Assembly (NCBI RefSeq): GCF_964204645.1
Contig: NC_134026.1
Span: forward strand, 18,990,650-19,054,649
Origin: Tubulanus polymorphus
Taxonomy: Eukaryota; Nemertea; Palaeonemertea; Tubulaniformes; Tubulanidae
Length of the DNA: 64,000 bases
Direction of reading: 5' to 3'
The position numbers and the translations under genes were made by a program. Positions within the stretch are counted from its first letter, which is position 1. Each line of letters starts with the position of its first letter. Shown in pieces: positions 34,601 to 46,858 of the stretch. The notes below the pieces were generated by a model that saw nothing but the letters and a program-made list of their open reading frames with translations, did no database searches and had not been told where the DNA came from.

Positions 34601-36419
34601 CACAAGGATCAATTCCAGGGCAACTTTTATTTTTATATCGCAGAATCATCGAAAATCCTAAACTCCATCCTTTTTGCAGACGACACAAGTTTAATGCACT
34701 ATGAATTAAAATTAGTAAGCAAGAGTGGCTCTCCGCAAATAAACTATCTCTGAATATCAATAAGACCAACCTTTTATTATTCTCGGGAAGAATTAAAATA
34801 ACGAAGACCATTAAACTAGACATTGATGATGAAGAAATGAAAAAGGTGACAGCTGCCAAATTTGTAGGCGTTATAATTGACGACAATATCACATGGGAAC
34901 ACCACATACATCAAGTTGAAATTAGATTTCGAAGAATACTTTTTATCATTAGCAAACTAAAACATAAACTTCCTAATTACACCTTAAAAACAATATATCA
35001 ATCATTAGCATTACCTCACATACAATACTGTAATATCGTCTGGGCTAACAACTACCCCTCCAGACTAAATAATCTCTATACCCTACAGAAAAAAAGCTAT
35101 GCGCATAATAAATAAGAAACATTACCTAGAACATTCAGGACCATTATTCAAATCTACGAAACAACTCACAATATTCGATATCAATAATCAACAAGTTCTA
35201 CACTACATGTTTAAATCTATAAATGACCTACTTCCAAAGCGATACAATAATTTAACTACAAACAAAGTTAAACACAACCACAATACACGTCGATGTAAGG
35301 AATTAGATGTAACTTTCACAAAGCATAATTATAGGCTATTTACAATAATCCACAAAGGCCCAAAACTCTGGAACTCTGTGCAGAAAAATCTGATATTATG
35401 TCATTCTATCTTGTCGTTTGAAAATACTGTAAAAAATTATCTCATTTCCCAATATATTTAGATGAAATGATGTACTTCTAATTGATCAATCTAATATACT
35501 GAATATCCTGGAATTATCATATATCTATGTTGAATGTTTTCGTCTTGTAACTTGTATGTATGAATGGGGCGTGAATGTGAGTGTGTGGGCGACTGGGCCT
35601 CTAAGGTAATAAGTTTATTTTAACTTCACCTGTCGTCCAACGTTCTATTTTACAATATTATGTACTAATTCCAACTACTTTATATTGTAATTTAATTCGT
35701 AAATAAAACATTATTATAAACATTATTATGTTACAGCATGCGTTGCAAATAAGCGGTCCGCGTAGCTCAATTTTTAGTTTTCAAACTTTCAAGTACTTTT
35801 CGTCACTTATTAACCAGTTGAAATCGGGACCGATAGCTTTTTCAAATCATCCTTAAACGCAATCCATACTTTGAATCATTTGAAATTGATTAACAGTTAC
35901 GGTTTTAGTTTTTCAAAAAAGTAAATTTCATTGAATTTTCTAGAATTCGAGATTCGACGTTTTTCAATCAGTGTTTTTCGAATACCGCTAGGCCACCCCT
36001 GGTTTTCACAAGTTTGTTCGCTAGTATAATACTAACATTTTAAATTTCCTATCGCCAGTTACATACAAGTTCATTGAAAATAACGAAATATGAATTTCCA
36101 GTTCAGTGTGAATTACGCAGTGATGTGTACTTAATACAACTTACCTTTGCAATAGATTTCATTTACTTCGTCGCCCTTTCTTTCAGCAACAGTGTTCGAA
36201 TCCAGAGATTTATTGCACTCTTTACACGTAAAACATCCTCTTTTGTGAAAGGACTGAAAAACCAAGGCGTAAGAAATCAATTTGTCGATCAAAATCGCCG
36301 CTTCAGCAGTATTTCAAGATGCGAAAAATATTTACCCCTCCAGCTGCTATGATTTCCTCATTTGAATATACCGATTTACAGCATCGGACGCATTTCTTTC
36401 CACCACCGAACTGAGGCAT
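25630..36419 (-). CDS. Single-LIM muscle LIM protein, copy 2
   Basis: Three minus-strand coding exons are seen: 36336-36419, 36145-36253 and 25630-25709, phases 0 and 1. They give 90 residues (28 + 36 + split codon + 25). The start is MPQFGGGKKC. The C-terminal CYGRNFGPKGYGYGGGAG is the hallmark of muscle LIM/CSRP proteins, zinc-binding scaffolds of actin-rich structures and nuclei. LIM ligands are C10/C13 (CVRC), then HKRGCFTCKEC and the EIYCKGC pair. The His-to-Cys spacing is H-x3-C where H-x2-C is usual, and the residue after C13 is Cys instead of Gly. Intron 2 is 10.4 kb and filled with transposons. It is paralogous to copy 1 (9 differences in 90). Confidence 0.85.
25845..25960. repeat. 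Palindromic minisatellite GATTGCCGATTGTCGAC
   Basis: The unit GTTTCTGATTGCCGATTG(C/T)CGAC, then CGAGAAATGGTCGACAATCAG, is repeated about 2.5 times. Within each unit GTCGAC and CAATC/GATTG form a dyad. The same unit occurs at 50665-50780, also followed or preceded by AGATCTACTTTTACCTG. Confidence 0.85.
25961..27334. other. Intron of LIM copy 2, no exon confirmed
   Basis: A minus-strand Ser/Thr/Arg-rich frame ends at a donor-like CTG|GTAAAG near 26185, but no homologue was found in the duplicate. Around 26880-26990 the sequence matches 46020-46140 in the other half of the duplication. The frame that is open there is interrupted here. Confidence 0.4.
27335..27388. repeat. (ATGT)n microsatellite
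   Basis: About thirteen copies of TATG lie in tandem. Confidence 0.95.
27486..28070. mobile_element. TIR element with degenerate tandem interior
   Basis: The left end (GCGTCCTTGAGACATG, then TTGTTTTTCTGATTTATG and TATTTTTTGATG) is answered in inverse at 27960-28070. The interior, 27590-27920, is a run of about eight degenerate units of roughly 43 bp built on AATTCATAAATCGAACGTAT. No protein is encoded. Confidence 0.75.
28109..28324 (+). repeat. Probable BEL/Pao 5' LTR
   Basis: A segment starting TGTTGATG and ending CCCACA lies immediately before TTTTGGTGCCGTGAC, the typical BEL/Pao primer-binding context. AAATAAATCAGAG near 28217 could serve as polyadenylation signal. No matching 3' LTR was found, so the 5' boundary is a guess. 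Confidence 0.55.
28325..28339 (+). other. Primer-binding site of the BEL/Pao element
   Basis: TTTTGGTGCCGTGAC directly follows the LTR end CA. A gag-like ATG begins 39 bases further on. Confidence 0.6.
28672..32382 (+). mobile_element. CR1-type LINE, 5' truncated, itself interrupted
   Basis: Reverse-transcriptase pieces lie at 28677-29365 and 31568-32296. Visible motifs are NYRPVSNLSYLSKLLE, DLSSAFDTVDH, GVPQGSVLGP and YADD. The C-terminal part has the WN.MP...R.I signature. There is one nonsense codon (28902-28904). The 3' tail is GGCGCTATAGAAAAACTG followed by (ATT)n. The 8 bp target duplication ATAAAATC flanks it. The 5' end, including endonuclease, is missing. Confidence 0.85.
29373..31565. 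mobile_element. 2.2 kb fold-back element with about 0.55 kb inverted termini
   Basis: The left terminus (about 29373-29935) is the imperfect reverse complement of the right terminus (about 31006-31565), ending AAGCCTTTTTACAG / CTGTAAAAAGGCTT. AT flanks both ends. Removing the element with one AT restores the LINE frame between VADVS and WLFDN. The 1.07 kb interior shows no long open frame, so it is non-autonomous; the family was not identified. Confidence 0.88.
32576..35730 (+). pseudogene. Decayed CR1-group LINE
   Basis: The end of ORF1 (about 32576-32725, Ser/Lys-rich) is followed by ORF2. ORF2 has endonuclease remnants (IIAISET, IYRPPG, SDHLPIF) and reverse-transcriptase pieces (KLMHNRLSNC, FGFRKKYSTDLA, DLKKAFDTIDH, GIPQGS). 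A C-terminal frame ends at 35461. Several frameshifts and stops break it, and the conserved polymerase acidic pair has lost its frame. The 3' tail (AAATAAAACATTATTATAAAC) lies near 35700-35730. Confidence 0.85.
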
Positions 36420-36599
36420 TGCTGCTAGTTGAATGGGAAAATTTCGAACTTGTAAACTCTGATGGATAGCAGTTCGATAAGCGGTCACGTAATGGTAAGT
36501 GGCCTGTAGCAAAATCCGTATATTCTATTTAAAGGCCGAGGAGTATGGATGCTAGTTAACCGTTAACCAGGTGGTAAATACTAGAGCTCGGCTGTCCGC

Positions 36600-37060
36600 T
36601 ACGGTATCTCGTTTGTAATGTTTATAGTGAGTAATATCCGAGTGAATAAGATACCACTTTTCTGACGATTTCTCAAAGATTATCATCGATCATTTTGATT
36701 GGAAGTTCTAGTCAGCTGTTAAGGGCGAAAAGCTCGAAAAGCTCGAGGTAGAATAAGGAAGGTCCTAGCAAAAGTAATATCAATACAGTAACAACTTATG
36801 AAAGTAAGCTATCGGTTCATTTCTTCACGTTGATTACTAATCATTGATGGGAACAGAATAACCTCAATTACAAAAACAAGTTTCTGGCGAATTTAATCTC
36901 GTAATGGCGACGCTGTCTGCTTGAAAGACGATGACACTTTCGACTGTTATATATGATCTTCTGACAGTTTTCAAAAGCTTTCCAGCCGTTCTTAATTGCT
37001 TCTCCATCACGAGTGCGCGCTGCAGTACCGACGGTCATTATTTCTTAACGAATCGGATTT
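36600..37060 (-). promoter_or_regulatory. Upstream region of LIM copy 2, conserved with 49800-50230
   Basis: This block lies 200-650 bases upstream of the coding start and is conserved with the equivalent region of copy 1. On the minus strand it includes CTTCTCC-rich words, GAACGGCTGGAAAG and a TATATAAC at about 36945. It probably holds the promoter and a non-coding first exon. Confidence 0.5.
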
Positions 37061-39262
37061 TCATCTAGTATTGACTAGCCTTAATTGAGGAAGTCCAAAT
37101 CCACGAGTTAGCTTTGATGTTCCCAGTACCATGATGTCCACTACAACTGGTTCGCGAGACGACTAGTACATATCAAAAGTCATTTTGAGATCTTAGGCAA
37201 AAGTGCTGATGCTTCCATTAAAAGGATAATAATTGACAACAACAGATAAAACAGAGAATTCCTATGTTCTTCGAGAGCGAAACAACGATTTCACGTAATA
37301 GAATATACTGTTTACAGATGAATTCATTACTTGGAAGATATCATTCAAATATTATCCAAGTAACGGACCATGGAAAATATATTCTTAGAACGTTGAATAA
37401 CATATCGGGAGTAACCGTCACCATGAATATGGTGGATGCGACAAATACCATTCTTTGCGCCGTTCCATCTTGTTAATTTTGTTTAGTGTCCGCACCAGTC
37501 AATTGTTTCGTATTCTTAGCGTGAATTCGTAATTTGATCAACACGATCAAATTAAGAGTTGGTACAAGAGCAAATGGCAAATATTTCGAGAAAATAGTTT
37601 CTAACAAATATGAATATTAAGTGAGGATCATAAACGGATTTCGTAACAACCGTATCAACATGTCTTTTTGACGTACGGTTTTGCGCGCGATATGAAGATA
37701 CCCCGCACCATATCATAAGTATTAAATTTGCTGAAAATGAATAGTGTAATGATGCACGGTGTCATTGCACAATACAAGAACTAGTAAAACTCCGGAATCA
37801 AGAACAAAAACGAGATATGTAGATAGTCCTTGGTATACGCACAAGAAGATTATTGTACCAAATTATGAATCGTTCGTCACACTCGTGAAAATTCCAATAC
37901 TTAGATAGTCATATCGATTTCAACAATTTTGCGTCGAATATAATTCTTAACTAATAGCCGATATCGTGCAAACTGTGAGCTAAGGTTTCACCTTAACCGA
38001 GCAAAAAATGAAGTCAAAAAATCTCCCTCCCAGTCGGTGCCTGGGGTTTTATACCCATCAGCACTCGACTGGTCATATGACTACAATTCCAAATTTGATT
38101 TGGTTACTTTGAAAATGATATCATAGTTTTGCAAGATGCCTGACAACCTCTCGCAATCGAGGTCCTGCGGTTGCTGGTATAAACAGAGGGGTCACCTCAA
38201 AATGGACAACACCAGCTCATAAACTAAATATTGATTTTCTTTGTTTTATTTTAATTTCCCTACTCACGGACTACCTGTTGCCGTATAATGATATAATGGT
38301 TTGGTCGAAACAATGGCCACGAACTGAATGTCCACTTCTATAAATCAATTTATCTAATGGAATTCATTCTACATGTTTATGCCTGACCGAACCGCAAGCT
38401 AAATTCTAAGGATTTAAAGTTAGAAGAACATCTCATTCTGCCGTCAATTGTTTACTAATGCCAAATTAATAACTCGTCGTGCAGCCTTAGATATCAAATG
38501 TCTTAAAACATTTCAACTTTACCAACTGTCAGATTTTTGATCATGAAGATAGCAATGTTTCATTTTCCAAAGTTGAAATTCCCAATCGAACGTCACCAAT
38601 AAGGTAAGTCCGTTGTAAATAGGAGAAGCCTATTCTGAGATCATATTACCGGCTATGTAAAGCCCAGAGGCTCCCAAACCCGCATCTACGAACAGTCCAG
38701 TCTTTCCCTAGCGAATGAGTTTTGAAACCAAAACTAAATGATTATATACAATGAAAGCGATGCAACAGGTTATTATAAAACAGCTAGTAACTGTACAATA
38801 ACCACACTCAAACGTGGTGAACGAATAATAAGATAAAAACCCACTATTTGCAGAATTTCAAATTCGAGAATTTATTTATTCAAAAAATCTAAAATGCAAA
38901 ATTCACGATCTCACCCCACCACCGCTGTGTTGACCATTGGTGCGAGACTAAAAAATTAGGGTTAGAATGATTCCAAGTTTCGGTCAAGCCAACTGTCAAA
39001 AATTTACACATATTTCAAATTTTACTGATTTATAATGTCTTGGCGAGGAAGAACACTTTCTAGTGAACTCATTATTCTTTTTTTAATCTACAGACAGAGG
39101 AAGCATGTAATAAATTTACGTGATCGAATGCGTGATCTCAGTAGTCCATCTTGAACCGGTCCAGGTCTATATCAATTTTCTTCGATGTTCTCTGAAACAT
39201 GTCTCATATTGTTATTTCATTTGATTTCAAATATTCAAATTATTTTACAAACAACACTTCTG
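37061..39262. other. Region between the two LIM duplicates
   Basis: No exon was supported. Open frames such as 37264-37476 lack family features, and no structured repeat was noticed. Confidence 0.4.
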
Positions 39263-39490
39263 CGATAAGCATACCCATAGAAATCAGTTATATACGCGTA
39301 TTTGCATTTCAAAATCTACAGTAAACGCCGTAGGCATCGTATTTCATAGACGATCATTCTTGAACTATCGTGAACTATCATACATCTCCGTAACTAATGA
39401 AATTATTCTAGTCGTGCAGAAATCAAGACGCGTGGACATTTTGATGCTGATCGTTGTATGATTCCCCGTCGCACATTTTCAAAGCACCAC
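39263..39490 (+). pseudogene. Decayed copy of the six-cysteine peptide gene (F)
   Basis: GATAAGCATACCCAT and the following 200 bases match 24109-24380. The fragment GACATTTTGATGCTGATCGTTGTATGA is the signal-peptide region with a stop. It is the counterpart of pseudogene E and marks one edge of the segmental duplication. Confidence 0.7.
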
Positions 39491-39514
39491 ATGCCATTAT
39501 TGTCGGCGATAAAA

Positions 39515-39660
39515 TCAAAATCAAACACCCTGTTTCGCTCCCGGTAGGTGTGGTGGGTTTGTAAGAGACAACAATCAAGTCAAATCAAACGAAATCTACT
39601 AATTAAATTAATGGTAGGGTCAATCCCTACTTTAAGATAAAAAAGCAACGATGATAGATA
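39515..39660 (+). repeat. SINE-like repeat, copy 1
   Basis: It matches the reverse complement of 54838-54965: AAATCAAACACCCTGTTTCGCT, GTGTGGTGGGTTTG, AAATCAAACGAAAT, ending GGGTCAATCCCTA. It is about 140 bp and non-coding. Confidence 0.7.
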
Positions 39661-40738
39661 TAGAATTTAACCATTATAATGAAGATTTATTTCAATGAAA
39701 TAAATAAATGAATAGATTTTTTCACAAACCATCGATGCCAATGTCTCTCCATTTTGCCCCGATTATAATCAATCGCGTCAGAACAAATCTTATGACGGTT
39801 AAAAAAACATATCGTAAGATAGTTTATTTGAAATGTTCTGCATGTAAACGTAAGAAACAACGAGTTTTTTTTATTATGATAAAACTACAGACTACCAACT
39901 AAAGATATCATTGTTAGTCTTAAATAAAATCTCGACCGCAATGGAACGCCTATGAGCTTCGTTTGTAAGAGATTTTGTTAATGAGATATTTTGGAATCCA
40001 ATTTCCGCAAGCACACTGCATTGCATTGCGACTGAGACATTTTCAATGATTTGTAGTGACACCCGTTTTCTTCCTCGGCGGTTTTCCGGCAAGCAGATCC
40101 GCACTCCAAGTAGTTCCAAAAAGGTTTGACCGTTTACTTTCCAAACATCTATTTTCACACACATGTTTATTCAGTCGTTATCGTGCAATGGAAAATAGTT
40201 CCGTTGAATTTCATAAGCAAAAGAGAAGTTTTATAAGCAAAAAAAAATACAGTGAGTTGTGACAACACTGTAATGACGCTGTACGCTAATCTTTGACGGT
40301 GATAAATATTTCTGTTTAAGTAGTTAAGTAGAAATTCATGCATTAATTAAAACTATCTGTTGTTTGATTTATGCTTCACTTTTTTTGACGGATTTGGGCC
40401 AAACTTTGAAAATGATGTTGCTGTGTTTTCCCATATAGGTAATTACTATACAGATGCCATACAAGCTTCCAGAAGGAATTCCTAGTACGATCTGAAAGAT
40501 CTCCAATTCTCTTGATTGTAATTCAAGTGTATAAATTGATAAATATAGGATTGTTATATAACAGATTATGATTTGATTTCATATGTTCCAGTGCAATGGC
40601 CCTGTCAAGTCTTGTCAATCCTCATGCGTTTAAACCAAAAATATTAAACAGAATTCACTCAATGAATTTAAATGACTACATTAATTCAAACATTTATTCA
40701 AACTACTAATGGCATCGCTACGTCTAGTACGAGTACGT

Positions 40739-43700
40739 CTATTTGCCAGTGTTCGTCAAAGCTCCAGCTCCACCGCCATAACCGTATCCTGTTGGTCCAA
40801 AGTTTTTCCCATAGCAACCTGAAAATGTTAAAACATATAGACATGGATGAACACGATTGATTGATTGATTGATTTTATTTATCGGAACATTATGAATACA
40901 TTCAAATACAATGGTTTCAAGATGGCGGACTAGTGCGATCACGCATTCGTATATGTCCTGACAAAAATTATTTATCAAGTGTTTTTCACTGTGGATTTAT
41001 AACGAGTAATGGGTTCATTGGATAGGAAGTGTTCTATCAAGTTTCCTCTGAATGAGGTAAACGGAAAAATTCTTCATCAAGATGTAATTAACGCTATAAA
41101 GGACAGTGCCGACGGTGACGTGAGTAAAATAGCAGCGATTCAAATAACGTCAAAATTTTGCATAATTACTGCAGTAGATGAAACGAGTAAAGATCTTCTG
41201 AAACAATCCGGATTAATCTTTCGAGGGAATAAAATCACTCCGGATGATGTAGATTTAACCTTTTTGTCTGTGAAAATAGTCGATGCTCCGTATGAGATGT
41301 CGGATCTGACCATTGTCAACTTTATTAAAAATTATGGTGATTATGTTGAAGGATCGGTAAAAAAGGCGTGATAAGGGACACTCAAATATATACTGGGACC
41401 AGATATTTGAAATTGAAACAAGTCAATAAAGTTATTCCAAACTTCACATCAATCGATGGATTCCGCGTAAGAGTGTACTGTGAGGGTATAGGGTGTCAAC
41501 ATTGCCTTGGCGATCATCGCTCAGCTGACTGTCCGTCACGATTTAAGTGTTTCAAATGTGGCGCCGCAGAGCATAAAGCTCGTGATTGTACCGTGACTCT
41601 GAGCGACACGATATCCAACGAAGCGCGTGACTATTGCGAGAAAACGTCAAGCGAACCGCTGTCCAATACTATTACAAATAATGTATTAGTAATCGGTGAT
41701 TCTAACCTCCGTGACTTCGAGTTTCCGAATGGCACGGTTATTTGCCAGCCTGGTGCTAGCGGTGAAAAGATTTCATCGCTTCTGAATAAAGCTGACAATC
41801 AGATTCTAGATCGATCGTCGATTACTGACGTTATTCTCCACTTAGGTACAAACGATATAAGTAACAACAAAAATGACAGTGACACTGTAGTGGTGAATCT
41901 GTCCTTAGCCATGGCTAAAACAACGGAACATTTCAATGAAGCCCAGATTCACTTCTCTAGTATCATTCCAAGAAAAGGTAACTCCAACAACGTAAAAGAG
42001 TACAACAGCCTTGCAATAGCAGTTAACAACCATATCGGGAAACTATGCGCGGAACAGAATATCATGTTTATTGATAATGACACTGTATTGAAACTTAAAC
42101 CGTCTGGTAAAGCTTTGGACCACTTTTATTCGCCGACCGATAAAAGTGGTATTCACCTCAGTGAAACCGGCAAGCTTGCATTGCTTAAACACTTTTGCGA
42201 GGCAATAGATGGCGTCACTAGTGATGCTTTCTGCACACCGACCTCGGCAAAACGAAAGGAGAGATCACTATCCGGAACACCACCTTCAATAGAAAAAACC
42301 AGGAAAAAACAATACGTTGAATATTAGTCAAACACCATGACTTGTTATTTGTATGAAAAGCTCAGTAACTGATATACCTTGTACAAACAACAGTCGTTTG
42401 TACTTCAATGTTGACGAGGATTCTCCTCTTGAACGGGGAAGTCTATCCATCATTTCTCATAACATCAGAAGTGTCAACAAAAATTTTGACAGTTTAACTG
42501 ATTTTTTGAATTGTTGTAATGGTCAATTTTCGGTCATTGGTTTGACCGAGACTTGGACTAATTCAAATAATTCTAACTCCAATTTGTATAGAATTAACGG
42601 TTACACGAGTATTTTTAAATCCCGCGCCAATGGTCAACTTGGTGGCGGCGTAGCTCTCTTCCTAAAGGAAAATTTCAATTTCAAAGTACGGACAGACTTA
42701 TCAACTAGGAATCATACTTTCGAATCTTTATTCATCGAAATTGTTTTAGATAAAAAATCCAATATTATTATTGGAGTAATATATAGACCTCCAGGAGGAA
42801 AATTACCAACTTTTCAAGATGAATTTGAAGTTTTAACGGCAGAAATTACTCGCGAGAACAAACTTTGCTACCTGGTGGGGGACTTTAATATAGATCTCAT
42901 GAAATATGATACGCACAAAGATACTGAAATATTTCTCGAATCTTTATTTTCTCATTCTTTTTCACCTTTGATTGACAAGCCAACTCGAGTAACTTGTGAC
43001 TCGACATCCTTAATTGACAATATTTTTTGTAACGATTTGCGACATGTTCACAAATCTGGGATTTTTATGACCGACCTTTCGGATCATTACCCAATATTTA
43101 CTATCTGCAGTGGTGATCAGCCTCTGTCTGACAGACAACCTTTTAAAACTAGAATTTTCTCGCAGCGCAATATTTCTAATTTCAACAGATTACTAATGAA
43201 TATTAACTGGAGTGAAGTGTATTCATCTGATAATCCCTGTTGCTTACACTACTTTCATTGAAAAAGTTTCTTCAGTTTTCAATCAAGTTTTCCCTCTGGT
43301 ACCAGTTAATCATATTAATCCCTCATTCCATAAACCATGGATAACTCCTGGTATTATCGCAGCAATTAAAACAAAAAACAACCTTTATAGGAAATTTATT
43401 AGAACACGTTCAGAAAAAATAAAATCAAAATACAACTTGTACAAAAATCTCATTTCAAAGCTTATTAACAAAGCCAAATCTAATTATTATTCTGAAAAAT
43501 TGCTCGCTGCTGGAAATGATATGAAAGAAAAGTGGAAACTGTTGAACACAGTTTTAGGCAGAAACATTTATTCTAAAATGCCTAATTCTTTTACTTCTGA
43601 TCAACGTGTTATTTCTGGTAATATAAACATCGCCAACGAGTTTAACAATTTTTTTGTAAATATTGGTGAAAGGCTTGCTACTCAAATCCCTGATACAGGG

Positions 43701-46700
43701 CAATCCTTTCATCAATATATGAATAAACGTGTCAATGAAAGTCTATTTCTCTTTCCGACTTCACCTCATGAAATAAGTGATGTGGTCTCGGGTTTCCCCT
43801 TAAAGAAGAGTGCCGGTGTCGATGGTTTGAGTATTTTTGTTATAAAACAGGTGATTGACATCATTAAGTTCCCTTTATCCCATATCTTTAACCGTAGTCT
43901 TCAGACTGGAATAGTTCCCAATGAACTCAAAATTGCGAAAGTTTGTCCTTTGTTTAAATCCGGAGCCCCTAATTCTTTAAATAATTATCGACCCATATCT
44001 TTGCTTCCTAGCTTCTCAAAAATTCTGGAAAAACTAGTTTACAACAGATTGGTTTCCTTTTGTAACAAACAGGATATTGTAATCCCCGACCAGTTTGGCT
44101 TTCGTTCAAAACATTCAACAGATTTGGCATAAACCAAGGTTGTTGATAATCTTTCTGAAGCCTTGGAAAATAAGAATATTACTATTGGATTATTCTTGGA
44201 CCTGTCTAAGGCATTCGACACCGTTAACCATGACATTTTGTTAATGAAGCTTGATTATTACGGAATCCGAGGTGTTCCTCATGATTGGTTTAAAAGCTTC
44301 CTGACTGACAGGAGTCAAGTTTTAAGTTTCAACAATACCTTATCGTCTCCATTAAATATATCAATTGGTGTACCCCAGGGTTCTATTCTAGGCCCTTTGC
44401 TCTTTTTATTATACGTTAACGATTGCGTTAATGCGTCCAAATTACTCCATTTTATCCTCTTTGCCGATGACACGAATTGTTTTTATAGTAACTCTAATAT
44501 CAAAGAATTGGTTTCCATAGTAAATTCTGAACTGGCGAAACTTGGCATCTGGTATCAAGTAAACAAACTTTCAATACATATTGCGAAATGCCACTTTATG
44601 ATTTTTGGTCGAGTAGATCACTTTAATTTTTCCATTTGGTTAAATGGAGAATTAATCAAACGTGTACATAGTACGAATTTTCTTGGTCTTTTTATAGATG
44701 ACAAATTAAATTGGGATGTCCATATCAAATATGTCTGCAGTAAAGTGTCACGCTCCATTGGAATTTTAACCAGATTAAAAAAGCATTTCCCATCAAATAT
44801 CCTTATTACCCTTTATTATAGTTTTGTTTATCCTCATTTACAATATTGTAATTTAATCTGGGGAAGTAATTATGCAAACAAGCTTAATCCACTAATTTTA
44901 CTACAAAAAAGAGCAGTAAGAATTGTTAATAAGTCTCATTTCCTAGAACACACTGACCCTATCTTTAAGAAATTGAATATCCTAAAATTTAGACATATTA
45001 CAAAATTTCAATTAAGTCTATTTATGTTCAAATTCAATAATTCAAAATTGCCAAATTCCTTTAATCGGTATTTCAAAAAGAATGTTGATATACACTCGTA
45101 TTCAACCAGAAATATGAATTCTTTTCGTGTTGCCAGATTTCGGACTAACAAAACACAATTCGCAGTAAAAATTTCTGGTCCTGTTGTCTGGAATAATTTG
45201 CCAAAAAGTTTAAAACAACTGTCGTGTATAGATACTTTCAAAAGAAAACTTAAATTGTATCTAATGAATTTGTAATTAATCTGTCTGTATCTGTTATCTA
45301 TTACCAGATTGTAAGAGTGAATGAAAGATAGTGTGATTGACCGCCTGAGTGACTACGTGTGTGGGTGCATGTTGGGTGAAGGTGTATGACTGCATGTGTG
45401 TATGAGTTTAGTGAATCGGTGTATGCTAGGGGATTAGAGATTTTATAAGCCTTCATTGGCTTCATCTAATCTCCTCCACATTATATTAAAACATTTCATA
45501 TTTGTATATCTCTTTATGACATGTTGTAATTTTATTGTGGAAATAAATTTATTATTTATTTATTAATGTTAAATACGGTTTGCATTTACACCTAAGTTAA
45601 CATTGCTGCATTTACATGAAGTAGTGAGGAACACGATCTACGAGTACAGCATAAAACTTAAGTTCTTCTCACACATTATTGTAGAATCTGATAAATTTGC
45701 ACAGATCAATTAGAGTTTCTGCGTTTCTTTCTTAACTCTATACTATCCCAGATTTTCTCCCTGATCTCCGTCATTAAATATTGACTTCATTTTCAAATCT
45801 AACACTTATCAGTTCTGATTAATTTTGTTCATAATCAATCCGAACCTCAGCGTCAATTGTTGGAGTCTACAATTTCCGCAGTGTAGTTTATTCAAATCGG
45901 GAAAACTAAGAGGAATCTTATTGTTCGATCTGAAGAACGGCATGTTTTTAATGGAGTTTAACTTGGAAGTGGGATTTCGTAATTTCAATTGAAATTGTAG
46001 AATTGCATCATCAATCGGAGTCGTCGACACACGAGGACTATTAGGTAATAATGTAAATTTAGCGTCCAAAGAAATAGCCACCTAAAGGAAATTAATTAAG
46101 TGGAGCAATGATATCGGATCCAAAATGTATATATACAGGATAGACAATACCTGTTTTTATTCCTCGCTAGCAGAGAATATTCAAAATTTCACATGTCAAG
46201 TTCATAGGTGGGTATGGTGGCTGATTCGGGCCACATTAAAAAATGACACTCGGTCTCCACCAATTTTTTCCTAATTCTACATTTTTCGTTTTAACGCATC
46301 GTTAAACAAAAAATCTGTTTTAATGTTTTTTAATGTGGCCTGAATCAGCCACCATAGGCAGGTGAGCTCTTATGACTTTTTCTTAAGAGTTTTGTTTTTA
46401 TTACAGTGTGTGTCTATGGCCGATACGTTTCAGTACGTCCCATTATCGAATATTTACTGAGAACACACACTGATGTAATCTATGTATATTTCCAGATTAT
46501 TTCTCGCTGGTATAGAATTAGAATACGCAAAACCGATTTCATTCGATTGTAGGTGAGCCTTTCTGACTTTTTCCTAGAATTTGGTTTTGAAAATAGTGTG
46601 TCTTTAATATGGCCGATACGTTTCAGTTACGTATGGTGGCTGATTCGTGGCTGGTGGCTCGACCGCGATATTTACTGGGAGGATTTTTACCTGTTACCGC

Positions 46701-46826
46701 CATATGGGATAGTTATCGCATTCTAGGGACAATTAATGATGGTCGAAATAATCATCAAAAGGGATACAATTAGTGTTAAGCAATTTGACTTAACGTTATG
46801 AAGTCACTGGACTCTCAAAATCATTC

Positions 46827-46858
<32 letters not shown>

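Larger units (their letters stand above)
40860..45566 (+). mobile_element. Nearly full-length CR1-group LINE
   Basis: A 4.7 kb element lies inside intron 2 of LIM copy 1, in the orientation opposite to the gene. A GATT-rich start (40857-40880) is followed by ORF1, ORF2 and a 3' UTR. It ends in AAATAAATTTATTATTTATTTATTA. It carries two frameshifts and one nonsense codon, so it is recent but inactive. Confidence 0.9.

Noticed and set aside
37264-37476. 70-codon frame between the LIM duplicates
   Set aside because: No signal, motif or duplicate partner; likely chance.
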